From Taeniopygia guttata (lineage: Eukaryota > Chordata > Aves > Passeriformes > Estrildidae): a DNA stretch of 64,000 bases. Both the position numbers and the translations under genes were made by a program. The notes below the pieces were generated by a model, which worked only from the letters and a program-made list of their open reading frames with translations, was not told the DNA's origin and searched no databases. The stretch covers positions 31,723,001 to 31,787,000 of the forward strand of contig NC_133064.1 of assembly GCF_048771995.1 (NCBI RefSeq). The letters are read 5' to 3'. This document shows, piece by piece, positions 44,273 to 59,200 of this stretch (position 1 is its first letter; every line of letters begins with the position of its first letter).

Positions 44273-44295
44273 TCAGCAGTCTGCCATATACCGTC
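44273..44295 (-). CDS. FCHO2: FCHO2 terminal coding exon
   Basis: After the acceptor TTTTTCAG the exon completes a glycine codon and encodes RYMADC and a TGA stop (44,273-44,275), the conserved end of FCHO proteins. Confidence 0.9.
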
Positions 44296-47200
44296 CTGAA
44301 AAATAAAGGTAGGGTTTTTGCAATCAGTAGATAGAACAGACTTTTTCAGTATTTTTCTACAAGCAATTTGACTAACTACAGAAAACAAAAAAATTAAAAC
44401 AGTTTTCAGCCACATTTTTGTGGAAAATTAATTATTTATGCATCACTTATTCAAGAGTTTAATAATTTAGCACTATATATCATATTAATTTGAATATGTA
44501 CGCATATCAGTGTCTTACCAGAGGCAAATCTCTTCTTAAGGAGGGAAAGTCGATAGCCAGTGCCTACTAGCTCTACATCTATTCCTGAAAGTGTGCTTCC
44601 TTCAGTAATGAATTGCACTGCAAGAGTTGCTGGTTTACTGGGTCCTTCTGAAAGTTCAAATTTTGCTCTGAGGGATCCAGAACCTATAAAAATAACAAAA
44701 CTGAAAGGCTGGTTGTTTTTCAAGACCAAGGTAATCTCCCAGAATTTTTAGTAGTAAGGAGCAGAACTAACATGGTGATCTTTAAGAGCTATTCCTGGTT
44801 GCAGTCCTATATAGATTTTCAGAAGAGATGAGAGTACAACTATCTTTTTCCAATACTCTGTTTAAGACAGCGACTAGTGAATGATTTAGAGGAAAGCAAT
44901 ACACATTTCTACAAGATTATACTCATAGAAGAATGTGTATATAAGACAACCTGGTAGTCTCTTATTACATTAAATACCGGATTCTTCCCTATACTCATCA
45001 TTTATGCTTCCTGGTTTATCTTGTATGTAGTACTTTTCTTTAGCAGATTTTAAAGTACATTAGAATATTTAAATGCTGTCACGATTTGCCTGAATGAATG
45101 CACATGAACAAAACCATTGGAAGAAATGCAGCTGAACAGTAATTTAGCAAGAGGAAAGCAATTCTTTTTTCTAATAAATGCAAGGTTTGATTAAATACAT
45201 TTCTGAAAAAACAGTTGCTTTTTCATAGACAATGGCAAAATTCACTTCAGTGCCATTATAAAGTAGTAATAGTTCAAAATTGCTTTAAGTACACCTTTGT
45301 AGTCAATGCAAGACATAAAACCCCCCAACATTATTGTTGGTCTCCTTTTCTAGTTCTTAAACAAGACTCTTCTTGTTCTCGCAAAATATGCTGGGAAAAA
45401 TAGAGATTTAAACAATGAATTAATGGAATAGCACAAATCAAGTATTTTTATTTATTTAAAACAACTAGTCAGCAGGAACTGCTAAGTGAGAAGGAAATCT
45501 AGTAACTGAAATGTTACTAGGGTAAAAGATGGAATTGATGAATGAAATTGTTTTATGCAATGGTTTGTTCTTGGCTTGAAGTCTATTTCTTCAATAGGTC
45601 TGTGATAATTTGGATAAATTGGAATTTCTTTTCACTGTAAGTATGGAAACATATATTCAAGTGTTTCAAAAAAACATTGCATCTGCAATGGCTGCAAGGG
45701 CTGTGACATCAACTGGACCTCAGGGAAAGGCAGCTGGGCAGAGGGCAACTATTGGTACCTTACAAAATGCTATATAAATTACCACTCTGAACAGATGTAC
45801 ATAGATTTTTTTCCTGGAGTTGTACATGGTGAAAACAAAAAAAAAAAAAAAAAAAAGTTGGTCAAGAATTGTCTACAGTCGAGTCTATCTCAGTGCAGGG
45901 CTTTTGGATTTTTCTTTTCCCCAGTTCTTCCACTTACCTCTTTCTACTTTATCTCAATTTTTATGTGAGAAAATGTGGACAATCAGAATACAGATATTAA
46001 ATGTATTTCCTTTTCAATGACTGCTCATTTACAACTAGCACTGATGTAATTATTTCCTTGCCCAGTCTAAACTCTTTTAGTGGCACTAGCTGCTTTCAAG
46101 GGACTTCACTATTTTGCCTTTTATAATCAGTTAATACTTTTACATCTCACTGTTAATGGAATCTCTCAGGAGAAATTTCATTGAGAAGAAGGTGAACTGA
46201 TAAACAGGATATGGCAAGTGTTAACAGGCATGAAGACATAGAGGCTAAAATTATTACCTTTTTACTGCTATCATTTGTCTGTACAAGAAAACAAAAGAGT
46301 TCAACTTGCCTCCATTCTCAGACTTCTCTGAGATGCTAGATATTTTCCAATAAGCTTTCATCTGATCTGCATTCCTGTAAGGCAATGGAAGGTTAGTTAT
46401 AAGCATCAATTTTTAGAATTTCAATTATTTTTATTATTTTCACAGATTTACACTGGTACCTTACAGACCATGTGCCTATAACCTACATCTCTCAATGGAT
46501 GTTTATAAAAATATTTCAGAATTTTAAAATGAGTTTGTGGAAAACTATACAAAGCAAAAAAGAAAAAAGAAGGGTATACCTGCATTATCCCTGAGCTCAC
46601 ATCAGAGCTCAGACATACATAGCACGTTTTTATACAGTTATCACTGTTCTATGCCCAGGTTATGGCTCCACAACTCAAAACCCTCTATGGTCTCAAAAGG
46701 TAAGGTCAGGACAAAAATGCTGGAAGGAGTTTGAAAGCTGGGTCTTTATGCTTTGTAGAGTTGTGTTTTTTATGTTTTATTACATTTGTATTATGTATAA
46801 GTTTGTTCCATGTACCCCCGGTCCTATAACGATTCCCCCCCCGGGTCTTCCCGTCTCTCCCCGCGGGTCTGTTGTCCCCAAGAAATGCCAAGTCACTGTG
46901 TTTACCCCCAAATGCCTGTCTGTCACTCGGTATCCCTCCCCCCACCTGGAATCTTCCACCTGGGACGCTGGGCGATAGGCAGATGACCTGGGACGCTCCA
47001 CCTGTCCGTCCTTCATTGGATGTACCCCTGTACCCCACTACCTTCAAACCCCCCGTGGCGTTACCCCATTGGCTGCCCCAGTTTCCCCCTGTTCTGTACT
47101 TAGTCCGCGCGCACAGCGCGCTCGGGGCTTTCTGCTGGCTGGCACCAGCGCACCCCGCCCCGCCCGCTCGCGCGGCCCTGACAAACGCCGGCGTGGCTCG

Positions 47201-50200
47201 CCTGGCTCCCTTCGGATTATTGTTTTCCCCATTGGATTGCAATAAAACGGAATTCGCCCCCCGGAGAAAGACTCTCTTCATTAAACCGCTGTGGGGTTCG
47301 CTGATTGCTCTCCAAACCCACACAGCTCCGCCCAAAGCCCGCGAGGGTTCAGCGGGAGGCGCTGGAGATCTGCCCGCTCCCCTTCTCCCCAGGGCTAGCC
47401 GGGGCAAGGGAAAGCAGAGGGGAGAAGAGAGCACCGACGGCAATGCTTCATAATGATAGTATGAGGGGGAGCACTATTGTTTGTTTGCCCCTATGTGAGA
47501 CTCCTGGCTGTGTGAATTTTATTCCATTTCCATTCTAGTAAAATAAGTTGGCAGAAGTGACTCAGGGTTTAAGCTAACTTCTGATGCTGTAAAGGGGAAG
47601 AAAAGCAAAGGGAACCAAGAACCATAGTCTCTAAGTTGACAGGGCATTTAAACTCTTTCAGCACTTTGCAGCTGTTCCATCAAAGAAAAATCGACGACTT
47701 AAAGCTGTGAGCAGCATGAAGTGATGATAGTTTGAAACTGTCTTTGGCATTGGTCTAGCAGGAGTGAAATGCTCACACAAGTAGCATAGATGGTAGTGGT
47801 TACTTGCAGGAGGTTGAATCAGAAAACATTTATTCTTTAAAAAAACCCCAAAACTCTACCACCCAACCCACTAGACCAAGCATATAGTAGGAGACACATA
47901 CTAGAGCTGCCTGGGACATGACTGTATTTTTTGGTCCACTTTCAACGCTCAAAATTCCAGCCTTGTGTAGTTGGCTAGGTAAAAGAGAGAATGCATGGGG
48001 CTCAAGTCCCTTACTCTGATTATTCTGAAATGAAATTGTCACTAAGTTTTGAGTCTTTCTACATAACACTAAGTTTTCTGAGTGGGCATTCCTGCCTTCA
48101 CTCAGGTTTCATTACTGAGGGGTTTGTTGAAGAAGCCTGAGCAGGGAGGGGGGACACTGGCTTCACCAGAAGTTCTAGTCAAGTTGGGGAGGCAAGATAC
48201 TGACCCTGCCCTTGCTCAGAATAAACTTAAGGTGATTTAGCTAAAAGTATTGCTCCCTTGAAATACTAAGTCAAGAAAGATTCAGTCTTGACAGGATTTT
48301 TTCCACTTAAAATGATATTGTATTACCACTGCAAAACCATAGGCACAGTTATTGAACTGTGCTCACCTTTTGCTCCAAGTATGTCACATTGCCTAGCCCT
48401 GCTATCCTCTGCTGTTTTCACAAACTTGCAGAAAAGATCTTCTGAGATGTCTCACTTTCAATTGCTGCTGTAAATGGCCTGCAGGCTTAGAAGGTGGGGC
48501 CAGGTAGGTGTGAGTCATATAATAATCAGCATGACATTTGAATTGAGAGACAGTGCTACCTGGCTCATGAAGAGCTCCTCATCTACTGAAGTTTTAAAAT
48601 TTATTTAAATTATAAGAAAATTTTTAAGCTAGAACCACCAAGAAATATTTTTAAGAACTGCATTTCTTCTACTCTCTCTATATATAACCTATATATCTTG
48701 ATATGTTTAATACATACACACAGATATATATGTTTTTCAGCCATGAAAATATTTTTGTTTCAAATCATGTTATTTAAAATATCTATCCTTTCTATTGGCA
48801 AAAAGAAAGCAAACATTGGAAATTTCAGAAATGCTTGTATTCAGAAATGTTTGTATTATTGCACAGTTGGAATGGGTGCATATAATCTCATTTTAGTCTA
48901 TGTGAATTGGCTGTACATTATCTGTTTTGGACCAGAAAATGTCCAAAACATCTGATACAATGCATTTTATCAAGAGGAAAAAAATTATCTGTTTCTTCTG
49001 GTGACATTTTTCAGGTTGACACTAATGAATACTCTGAAATGCACTTTAAATAATAAAAAGAAAAGCATTAATATTACCATTTTGCAGGTGGAAGTGATTG
49101 CATGTCTTTTACTCCACCATCTACTGGTACCACAACCTGCACATTAGACAGCATACTAGGCACATTCATAGACTCTGGATTATATTTATAATCCATTCTC
49201 ACATCAGTAATGCTAGCATTACATTTCCAGTAAATTGCAAGATTCAAGGGAGTGGACTGGATGTCATTTGAAGATACCTGTAAAAGAATAAAAGGTCTTA
49301 ATTAAAATATTCCTGTTTTGGGCAGAATTAGGGAAATATGGTAATGAGTATAAATCCTGACAAATGACCAAAAAAAAACAATTGACCTCTGTGCCCTTAA
49401 TCTTAGAATTCTGATGGTTGTTATAGCCTAAAGTAATTCCTGTTGGGTTTTTTGTTGTTGTTGTTTTTTTGGTTTTTTAAATTATTTAAATAATTTTTAA
49501 AAGGTTTAAACTACCTCTGGCCCACAAGGCTCATTCCTGTTCTGGCTTTCATAAGTCAAAACAGCTTGTTTTTTTTTTTAGTCTTCAACTAGGCCTTATG
49601 ACACTGACCATCATCCTCTGGGCCTGTCGTTTCAGCCAGTTTTCAATCGCCCTTGCTGTCTGCTAATCTAGCCGACACTTCATCATCTTCTCTATAAGGA
49701 TGTGTGCCAAAAGCCTTCCTGAAGTCTAGGTAGACAATATCCACTGCTGTCCCCTCATTTACCAGGCCAGTCATTTCATCACAGACAGTTATCAGATTGG
49801 TCAAGCATGGCTTTCCCTTGGTGAAGCCATGATGACTACTCTCAATGACCTTCTTGGCTTTCATGTGCCTCTAAGTGGTTCCCAGGATGAGTTGTTCCAT
49901 TATATTGTGAGAGGTGAGAATATTATGCGTCTCCATATATTACAATTGATTAGTTACAGCATTCCAAAAATATGCAATTACAAAATCAAAATAGAATAAA
50001 ATTACAAACTTAAATCTTGACCAAACCCCCTAAATTCAAGAAAAACTTAACTTCATTAAGGAATAGTTAGTGCTTTAAGTTTACACACATGAATTGGATC
50101 AAAGTGTCAGCAAGCTGAAATAGGTCATGAATGAACAGGGAATGTCATGAAGGCATAACATGAATTCACTCAGCCTTGGCAGAACCGAGGCACTGAAAAC

Positions 50201-53200
50201 AGTGATGCACTCAGAACTGGCCTAGATGAGAGATGACAATTCATCTGCACTCAAACAGGCAAAGAACAATTCTTATAATTTCTGTATAGACCAGAGTTCT
50301 TAAAAAAATCCTAAGGGAAAAAAGTGTTTACCTGATACTTTAAAACATCCGCATTATAATAGGATGCAGATGGATTGTGCTCTGATAATTTCTTGAGGTA
50401 GACAGTTATGGCTTGCATGTTCATCCAAAAATCCTTAGTACTAGAGTCACTTTGTGACTGATCACTACAAAGAAAAAGAAAGGTAGGAATCAAAAATCAA
50501 CACTGAGTTTTATTATTTCTAATGTCTAAAAAATCAAGGCTAGATCTTTCCCCTTCTTTATTGTTCCAAGCAAGAATTTGTTTAAATGCTTTATAACACC
50601 TAATTGTATCTTCCTAAATATTAAGACAAATTAACAGTTTGTTGTAGCTCAAAAAACTTCTCCTTCCAGGTTGTTGAGCAGTGAGTTTCCTGCACAGATG
50701 ATCTGCTTCACAAGATGGAGTGAATGCCAAATTTGGATTTTACATTTAATAAAAACCAATTTTAATACAGTCAGGCGCCATGAGACTGTATGGCAGATGG
50801 GAATGACAGTGTTGTTTGAAGAGGAATGTTATCCAATTTGTAATAAATCCTAGAATCATTATTAGCTTTTGTTATGACAGCTTCGTTAATGCATTGAATT
50901 AAAATTTGTGCTGAAAGTGTTACCACGCGTTCACTTATTTATAGTGTAAGCTTTCAAAATATTTTCAGTTAAAAGTTTCTCAAATACTTATAGCTGCATT
51001 TAATCTTAGTAACAATTTATTATATAATTTCTATATGTAGCTAAGAGTACACATGACTACAGAAGCAAAATCCTGGTTGAGAACTACTGGAGCATGAAAA
51101 AGTGTTTTGCAAGTCAAGAATATTTTCAGTTCTGGTGGCATCAGGTTTATTTTTTAATAAGGATGAAGCTTTTAAGAAAACTTATTCAGAAGCAAAATTC
51201 CAATCACTTAAGAATCAGAGCTCCATAGATCATCTGTGGATACATAGAGGAACTGCACCAGATGCCTTGGAGTGCCTACTTAGAACAGAGGCTAGAGAGC
51301 GTTAGAGAATAAAGTAGGTATTTATTAAAGGCTTTCAATAGATATACCTTGGGCAGTGCAAAAGCCTCGAAGAGGCTAGCCGAGATGGAGGAACGTCATG
51401 AGTTTTTCAAGGAGATAAAAGTTTGGTCTATTTGCATATCAGAGGTTAATTGTCCAAGTATAGCTTCAGGTAATGAAGTCACATTCTCCCAGTTTGCTCC
51501 CCCTCAATTCACTTTTGTTTATACTTTTCAAGGCCTGAGGCAGATAGTGTCCTTGGTTCTCAGGCCTGGAAAGATTGTTTTGTCTGACCAAAATGTGAAG
51601 AGATCTTACTAACACTTTATATGCGGTTCAGAGTTATACACTAATGCAGTACAGAATCTGAAAAATATAAAAGCTAAAACTTAAGGCATCACACCAGTCC
51701 CCAAGGAGGCATGCAGAAAGTGCATGCAGAATGAAAGCTGTAAAGAAGCACCTGGAACACAGTAAATATGACTGCAATGGGTTGAATGTGCCAGAACAGT
51801 TATTTACGTACCAGTAGCCTGTCCAATTTACTTAGAATTTGGTTCTCAATACAGTGTTGTCATTCATGCAATTTCCATTTTCAGTAAAATATATAGATAA
51901 ACACTTATAACAGAGGCCTTCCAAAATGTAAACAAATGAAACCAGTAGCAAAATCCTTCTGTTTTCTCCTTCAGAATTTCTGACATCTCCACAAGTATCA
52001 GTCACATAAAAAAGTTTAATCTCTATAAATACTAAGCCAATTACAGTCATTGCAGTATATGAAATGTCAAATTATTACCATATGGGTTTAATTTCATAAA
52101 TATCCAGTGCATGCATCCTTTCTAATTAGAGGTGAAGTGTTACAATACTCAGACAAGAATACTAGGCATTTTCACTTTTTTCCAAAATATAATTTTTCAG
52201 TAGAATTCACTGTCAGATAAAGCTCTGTTAACATTTCAGTTATAAACTGTCATGTCAAAGAATGACAAATTTAATTTTGTATTAATCATTATTTACATTA
52301 AGTATGAATTATGACAATAAAATTAATACAAAAGAATGGATAAATGTGGTTTGATTGTTTCAAATAATTTTTCCAATAAATGAAATTGAAAGTGCTCAGC
52401 TGAAACAGATATCTGCTTTTTTTTCCTTTTTTTTTTTTTTTGGAAAAGATGTCCAAACAATTACTTTATTATTATACTCAAACAGCAGCTTTTCTTCTTA
52501 AGAATTCTCCTAAACATGCTGCTATACACTTGAGAGGTATGGTTTTGTAATGGATCTGATGTACCACAGACATGATAAACCTTAAAACCTATGCTAATAA
52601 CTGACAAATGAAACCATTGTTATTATTGTATAAAGAAACCCATATGACAATGTGTCCTATTTTTGGCAATTTTTCTCTGTAGTCATATTAGTTACATTGT
52701 TCATATAGTTTGATTAGAAAAATGGTTTTTGTTTGGTTGTTTTTAAAATGTTTCTTAAACCATTTTATTTATCAAACATGTGTAAAAATACAGCTAAAAT
52801 TAAAAACTCTTTTTGTTTCCTGTTATATTCAGCCTAAGTTTCAAGTCCAGTAATCTCTGAAATTTTTAATGGTAGCAGTGAAAAGAAACTGAGCTAAACA
52901 AGATTAATTAAGTTATGTATAAGCAAATCAAGATTGTAGAGAATTCTGATTTACATATACAAAAATTCACATTTTAAAATTCATGTACTTTACTATTATA
53001 TTAAATGAAAATACAAAACCTGTATACAAGTTGTGCATTTGGAAGAATGTGCTCTAGTTTGCTTGTATTTTTTACCCTGAAGCAGAGCACTGCTGGAGAT
53101 GGGTTGCTGGTAAAGACTTTAATAATCCCACTTGGGAATGATAATGTCATATCACCAGTGATCTTCACAATACATCTAGAAGAGAATGAAAATATCAATT

Positions 53201-56200
53201 TTATTGCAATTCATTAACTTCCTAGTTTTGATATTAATTTTAAATCAGTCTTACTTTTACAATCTGATGAGCTGATTTCAAAGCAGAAATAAGACAGACT
53301 TGGCAGTGTGCACTTGCAGCCCAGAAAGCCAGCTGTATCCTGGGCTGCATCAAAAGCGGCATGACCAGCAGGTCATGGGAGGTGATTCTGCCCCTCTACT
53401 CCACTCTTGTGAGACCCCATCTGAGAACTGCATATAGTTCTGTGGCCCCCAACACAAGAAAGATGTGGACCTGTTGGAGCAAGCCCAGAGGAGGCCATGA
53501 AGATGCTCTAAGGGCGTGAGCACCTTTGCTATGAAGACAGGCTGAGAGCTAGGGCTGTTCAGCCTGGAGAAGAGAAGGCTTCAGAGAGACCTCATAGCAC
53601 CTTCCAGTACCTGAAGGGGTTCCACGAGAGCTGGAGAGAAACTTTTTGCGAGATCATGTAGTGATAGGAGAAGGGGGAATGGTCTTAAGCTGAAGGAGGG
53701 TAAGTTTAGGTTAGATACTAAGAAGAAATTCTTTACTGTCAGGGTGGTGAGGCACTGTAACTGGCTGGCCAGAGAGGTTGTGGACTCCTCATCCCTGAAC
53801 GTGTTAAAGGCCAGACTAGATGGGGCTCAGAGTAACCTGGTCTAGTGGAAGATGTCCCTGCCCATGGCAGGGGAGTTAAAACTAGGTGATCAGTTTTTTC
53901 AAATATCTTAATGTCAAAAGAATGCAGAAATAATATTGCCCTGTTACAGGATGATGATGGTCATCACAAACAGGGACATGGACAAGGCAGAGGTGTTTAA
54001 CACTTAAAACACTGATGATGGACCAAGGCAGTCTCAGTGCCCTGAGATGAAGGACCATGACTGCAAAAATTATCAACTCCCAGTTGACTCTGAACTTGTG
54101 CGGGATCTGCTGCTCCAGCTGGATCCTTACAAATCTATGGGGCCTGATGGGATTAATTTGAGAATCCTCAAAGAGCTGGCTGATGTCATTGCAAAGCCTC
54201 TCTTGGTGATTTTTGAGTGCTCTTGGGAATCTGGAGAGGTCCCATCTGACTGGAGGCTGGATAACATTGTCCCAGTTTTCAAGAAGGGCAAGAAGGAGGA
54301 CCCCGGAAACTACAGGCCTGTCAGTCTCACTCCAGTACCTGGTAAAATAATGGAAAAGATTATTCTGGGAGGCATTGAAAAACAGTGGGAGACCAATGCA
54401 GTCATTGGTCACAGCCAGCATGGCTTCATGAGGGGAAAGTTCTGCTTGTCAAACCTGATTTCCTTCTATGGCAAAGTAACCGACCTAGTTGATCCAGGAA
54501 AGCCAGTAGATATAATCTTGTTGGACTTCAGCAAAGCTTTTGACATGGTCTCTCACAGGATCCTTCTGCACAAAATGTCCAGCACATATCTGGATAACCA
54601 TGTTATGTGATGGGTGAGCAACTGGCTCATGGGTCAGGCACAAAGGGTTTTAGTAAATGAGGTAACATCAGTCTGGTGACTGGTCACTACTGAGGTTCCA
54701 CAGGGCTCTGTCCTCAGCCCAGTTCTCTTCAACATCTTCATTAATAATCAGGACACAGGACTCAAAGGAATACTAAGTAAATTTGCCAACAACACTCAAT
54801 TGGGAGGAGCTGTCAACTGCCTTGAAGACAGAGAGACCTTGACAAATTAGAGAGATGGGCAATCACCAAGTGTATGAAGGTTAACAAGGGCAAGTGCTGG
54901 ATTCTGCACATGGAACAGAGCAACTCTGGTTGTGTGTATAGACTTGGGAATGAGATGCTGGAGAGCAGCACCATAGAAAGGGACCTGGGGGTCCTGCTCT
55001 ATGGCAAGTTGAATGAGTCAGCAGTGCCCAGGCAGCCAGGAGAGCCAACCATGTCTCGAGGTGCATCAAGCACAGCATTGACAGCCAGTCAAGGGAGGGC
55101 ATTGTCCCATTCTGCTCTACACTGGTGTGGCCTCACCTTGAGTCCCGTGTGCAGTTTTGGGTATCACAATATAAGAAAGACATTAAGCTATAAGAGAGAG
55201 TCCAAAGGAGGGCTATGAAGATGGTAAAGGGCCTAGAGGGGAAGCCATAAGAGGAGTGGATGAGGTCACTTGGTCTGATCAGCCTGGAGAAGAGAAGACT
55301 GAGGGGAGACATTGTGGTCTTCAATATCCTCACGAGGGGAAGTGGAGGGACAGCACCAGGACAGGACCCAAGGGAATGGCCTCAAGTTGTGTTAGGGGAG
55401 GTTTAGGTTGGATATTAGAAAAGGGTTCTTCACCCAGAGGATGGTTGGGCATTGGAACATGCTCCCCAGGGAAGTGGCCACAGCACCAAGCCTGACAGAG
55501 TTTGAGAAGTATTTGAACAATACTCTCAGGCACATGGTGTGATTTTTGGGGTGGTCCTGTGCAAGGACAGGAGTTGGACTCAATTATCCTGATGGGTCCC
55601 TTCCAACTCAGCATATTCTATGATTCTAAAATAAATTTCAAATTAGGGTAATATGGCACAATAACAATGTATTATCACTTTCAACTTGGAAGTCAGATGA
55701 AATAAGAAAAATGTTTAGCTGGTTAAGCATGCAGTAGTATGGGTGGTTATTTTTCAGGATTTGAAAACATAGCAGGACTATGCTTAGGCAAGGCCTAAGT
55801 AGTATATCAAGCAGTATGACAGAGGGAATGAGGTACTTTTAAGCTGTTTAAATTTACATACAGCACCTACCTGACTGTAGTAGAAACCCTTCTTATTTTT
55901 GGTTTTCTTACTAAACATATTTTTGTAAAGCAGGGATATATGAACTCCTAGTCAGATGCAGGCCAATAGAAAGTGATAAGTCACTGATGTCAGTTATATC
56001 AGGGGAAAAAACCCTGTGAATCCACCTTCTAATGTATATATATTTTCCCCCCAAATACTAAAAGTACAACCAGTGAATTCTTTTATTGTAACTTATTGCA
56101 TTCAAAACAATTTACTATTTAACTAACTTTGTGGGATCTGCTCCTTTAAAGTAGGCGTTAACAGATTCAGTAAGGGCTACTGCAACAGGCACGATGTCCT

Positions 56201-59200
56201 GGTTTCCAAGTCTGACAGGGCTGGGACCACGTGAAACACCTAGAATACATACAGTGTATAGGTTTAATTTTCAAAAAGCTTAGCAACAGATTTCAGAATG
56301 GTTGACTACGTCTGTCATTTTTATGAGAGTTTACTACCATCATGGTCACAACAGAGTCTGAAATATTATTTGAAAAGCATGTAGAAAAATATAAATTTAA
56401 TACAGTACAATCACACCATCAAAATACTGCTTAGCAGAATAGAAAAACAAGACTATCAATATGACATTTTGTAAATGGACAGGCACAAGGAAATACAGAT
56501 GAGACAGAGGAACACTGTATTAAAATGGCTACTGATGAAACTGAAGTCAACAGATCCAAAGAAAATTAGATGTTAACTACAGTACTTTAAAAAAAGTTGC
56601 CACAGTATGCTTATAGTATGGAAAAATGTATGATAAAATAGTCACAGAAATGCAAAGAATTCAGTTGGAGTATGTATGAACATAAATGCACATGCATTAA
56701 TATTACCCCACATAAGTGAACTGTTGAACATTCTTTTAACTATTTCAGACAACAGAGATTGCAATTTCAAAATAGAAATTGTTGGAGAAATATTTTGCTA
56801 ATTTTCTAATGTTTACCTAGTAAAGATTCTGGGAGTACCTTGGAGGTACCTGGAAATATGTATCAGTTTATGAGAAAAATAATTACCAGGCCAGTGTCAG
56901 CATTCACATGTCTGTGCCTACACAACAAAGCTACAATGCATAACTATAAAAAGTAACGTAAACCTCAGCTAAAGCCTTTTGAAATTACTAAAATGTCAAA
57001 TGCAAATTGACAAAAGCATTTGTAATGGGATTTTACTTTTCAGTAGTGCTTTATATGTGCACTGACTCTAAGATACAGCACTTGAAGTTCTATCTTTTTA
57101 TTAGTGCAATAGCATAGTAGAAAGCATCTTACTAATATTTTTGTACCACTGGTGAAACAGCTTGTATCAGATGCTTGCTGCAAGTTCTCAGGACAGGATG
57201 TCAAAGAGCTGTGACAAGGTGGACTTGTGGTATTTTAGGCTGCAGTCAAGCTCACAGGTCCAGTTCTGAGACCTTCGGCAGCACCAGCAAATCTGGCTTT
57301 GATGCTCTGCCACCTGCCGCAGCCCCAACCACTGTTAACAGCCCTTCAGCTGTGCTGACACAACAGCTAATGACACAAACATGCAAACAGTTGCATTGAC
57401 ACACTCAAAGAGGTTGCCAAAGTGCAAAATAAAAGACAGCATCATTGGCCATAAAAAGAGCAAATAAAAGTCTGATCAAATTGTTTTAGTTCAGTTTAGG
57501 AACAATGATTCAGGAAATTTAAATATTGGCTATACTGCTGGCATAAAAATGAAATGTATTTCAAAATATTTTATTTTTTATCTGCATCTTCAAAGCCTTG
57601 CGTTTGTTATTTAGAAATACAGAAATGCTTTTATCTTCTTGTCTTATGAGAATGAAGATTGTCAAAGTAAAAATATATTTCTTTTTCTTCCAAGAATGTA
57701 GTAATGAATAACTGAAGAATAAAGAAAGACCAATTTTCAGCTTGTTGGTAGGGAGGGGGGAATAGATGGAAAATTGTGTTGTATAAAAGTGACTATATCA
57801 AGTTTTGGTGACTTCAGCAACATATAACTTATGTACTTGAGCTTTCAAGCTACTTGTATCTGCCAGGCACCAGAAATAGCTGGAGAGATTTGTTTCAAAA
57901 TAAATACAATATTATTAACTGTAGTGCATAAGGATGTTAAAGTAACATATAAATCTGCTTCTAGTATAATACCTGGTGGTGTCTCATAAAGTTTTTCAAT
58001 TGTAGGAAGTGTTCCAATCAAAAGATCATCCTCTATTACATGTAAATGAAACAAAACATGGCAACAAAACAAAGTATTTCAAGAAAAAATAGATGTTATA
58101 GGTGTTAAACAATTTAATTACTTAAAAAAAAACTCATTGCAAATGAAAACAAAGCTAAAGCATAAAAGAAATTCAATCATGCATGACTACAAGCTCATTT
58201 GAAACAAGATAATTATAGTTAACTCAATTATTCAGAACAAATGGGGTAAGAGAAACACTGGATTGTGTAAAACCCAAAAGAATACAGACAGTAGTGCAGA
58301 GTATATCCTCATGCCATCTGCATTGCCCTTTCCAGGTCTCCAGGACTGTTTAATTCATACAATCAATGCAGGTGAAACTGGCTTTGTTTATTTTTGCTAG
58401 GCCAGGTTAATAACCATGTCAAACACTGGTGTCAGTGCATACCTCCTTACCTCCTCCCTCACCTCACAATTTCCCTCTGTCACTGTCTCCAATAACATAC
58501 ATACAGCTGGGGCTATTGATGCTGCTGCCACCAATTTCTAGTTCCTTGGCACCAGTGCAGAGGCCTGTGGAAGTGAGCCTGGATGGACTCTGGCAACCAA
58601 AATATCAGTTGTCTTTCTATGATACTTCTCAACATTTGAGAAACTGGTGGACACCAAACTGTGCCAGCACAGCAACAGCTAAGGCTACATAGACCTTACT
58701 GTCTTTGGTCCTGAACAGGGTGGAAACAGCTGCATTGCTTTCAATGCAGAACTCCTAATAGAAGCTGTGCAGATACTCTTCTGATGTGCTGAACCTGAGT
58801 GAGGAATCCTTGGCATCAGTAACATTCAGAAATACCTGAGCATTAATGCAAGAGTCTAAGTTTACTTGGGACTAAAGTGGTAATAGTGTTCAGGAATGAA
58901 ATACTTCAAATCTACTACAGAAACAAGTTAAAATGTCCCCCCACAAGTAATCCCCCTCTCCTGTACCACAAGTTTCCTTGTATTTCTTCTGAAATTAGTG
59001 GCAGCACAGGAAGACTGATTTGCTTTTCATATTCATCTTTATTGTTTGGTTGGTTGTTTTGCTTTCAGTGAACACCTCTGTTTAGCTTATAATACTTCAC
59101 TAAATTGAAGAAAAATATTAATTGGTTTAATTTCTTTGGAAACTGAAATTACAGGATAACAAATAAAGTAAAAATAACATTAAAATAACTCAGTTTTGGA

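Noticed and set aside
46706-47443. 245-codon minus-strand frame in the FCHO2 intron
   Set aside because: It coincides with the CpG-rich family L LTR, and the second copy at 62,221 does not preserve it.
54047-54610. 187-codon open frame as a host gene
   Set aside because: It is CR1 reverse transcriptase, truncated, and antisense to FCHO2 in an intron.
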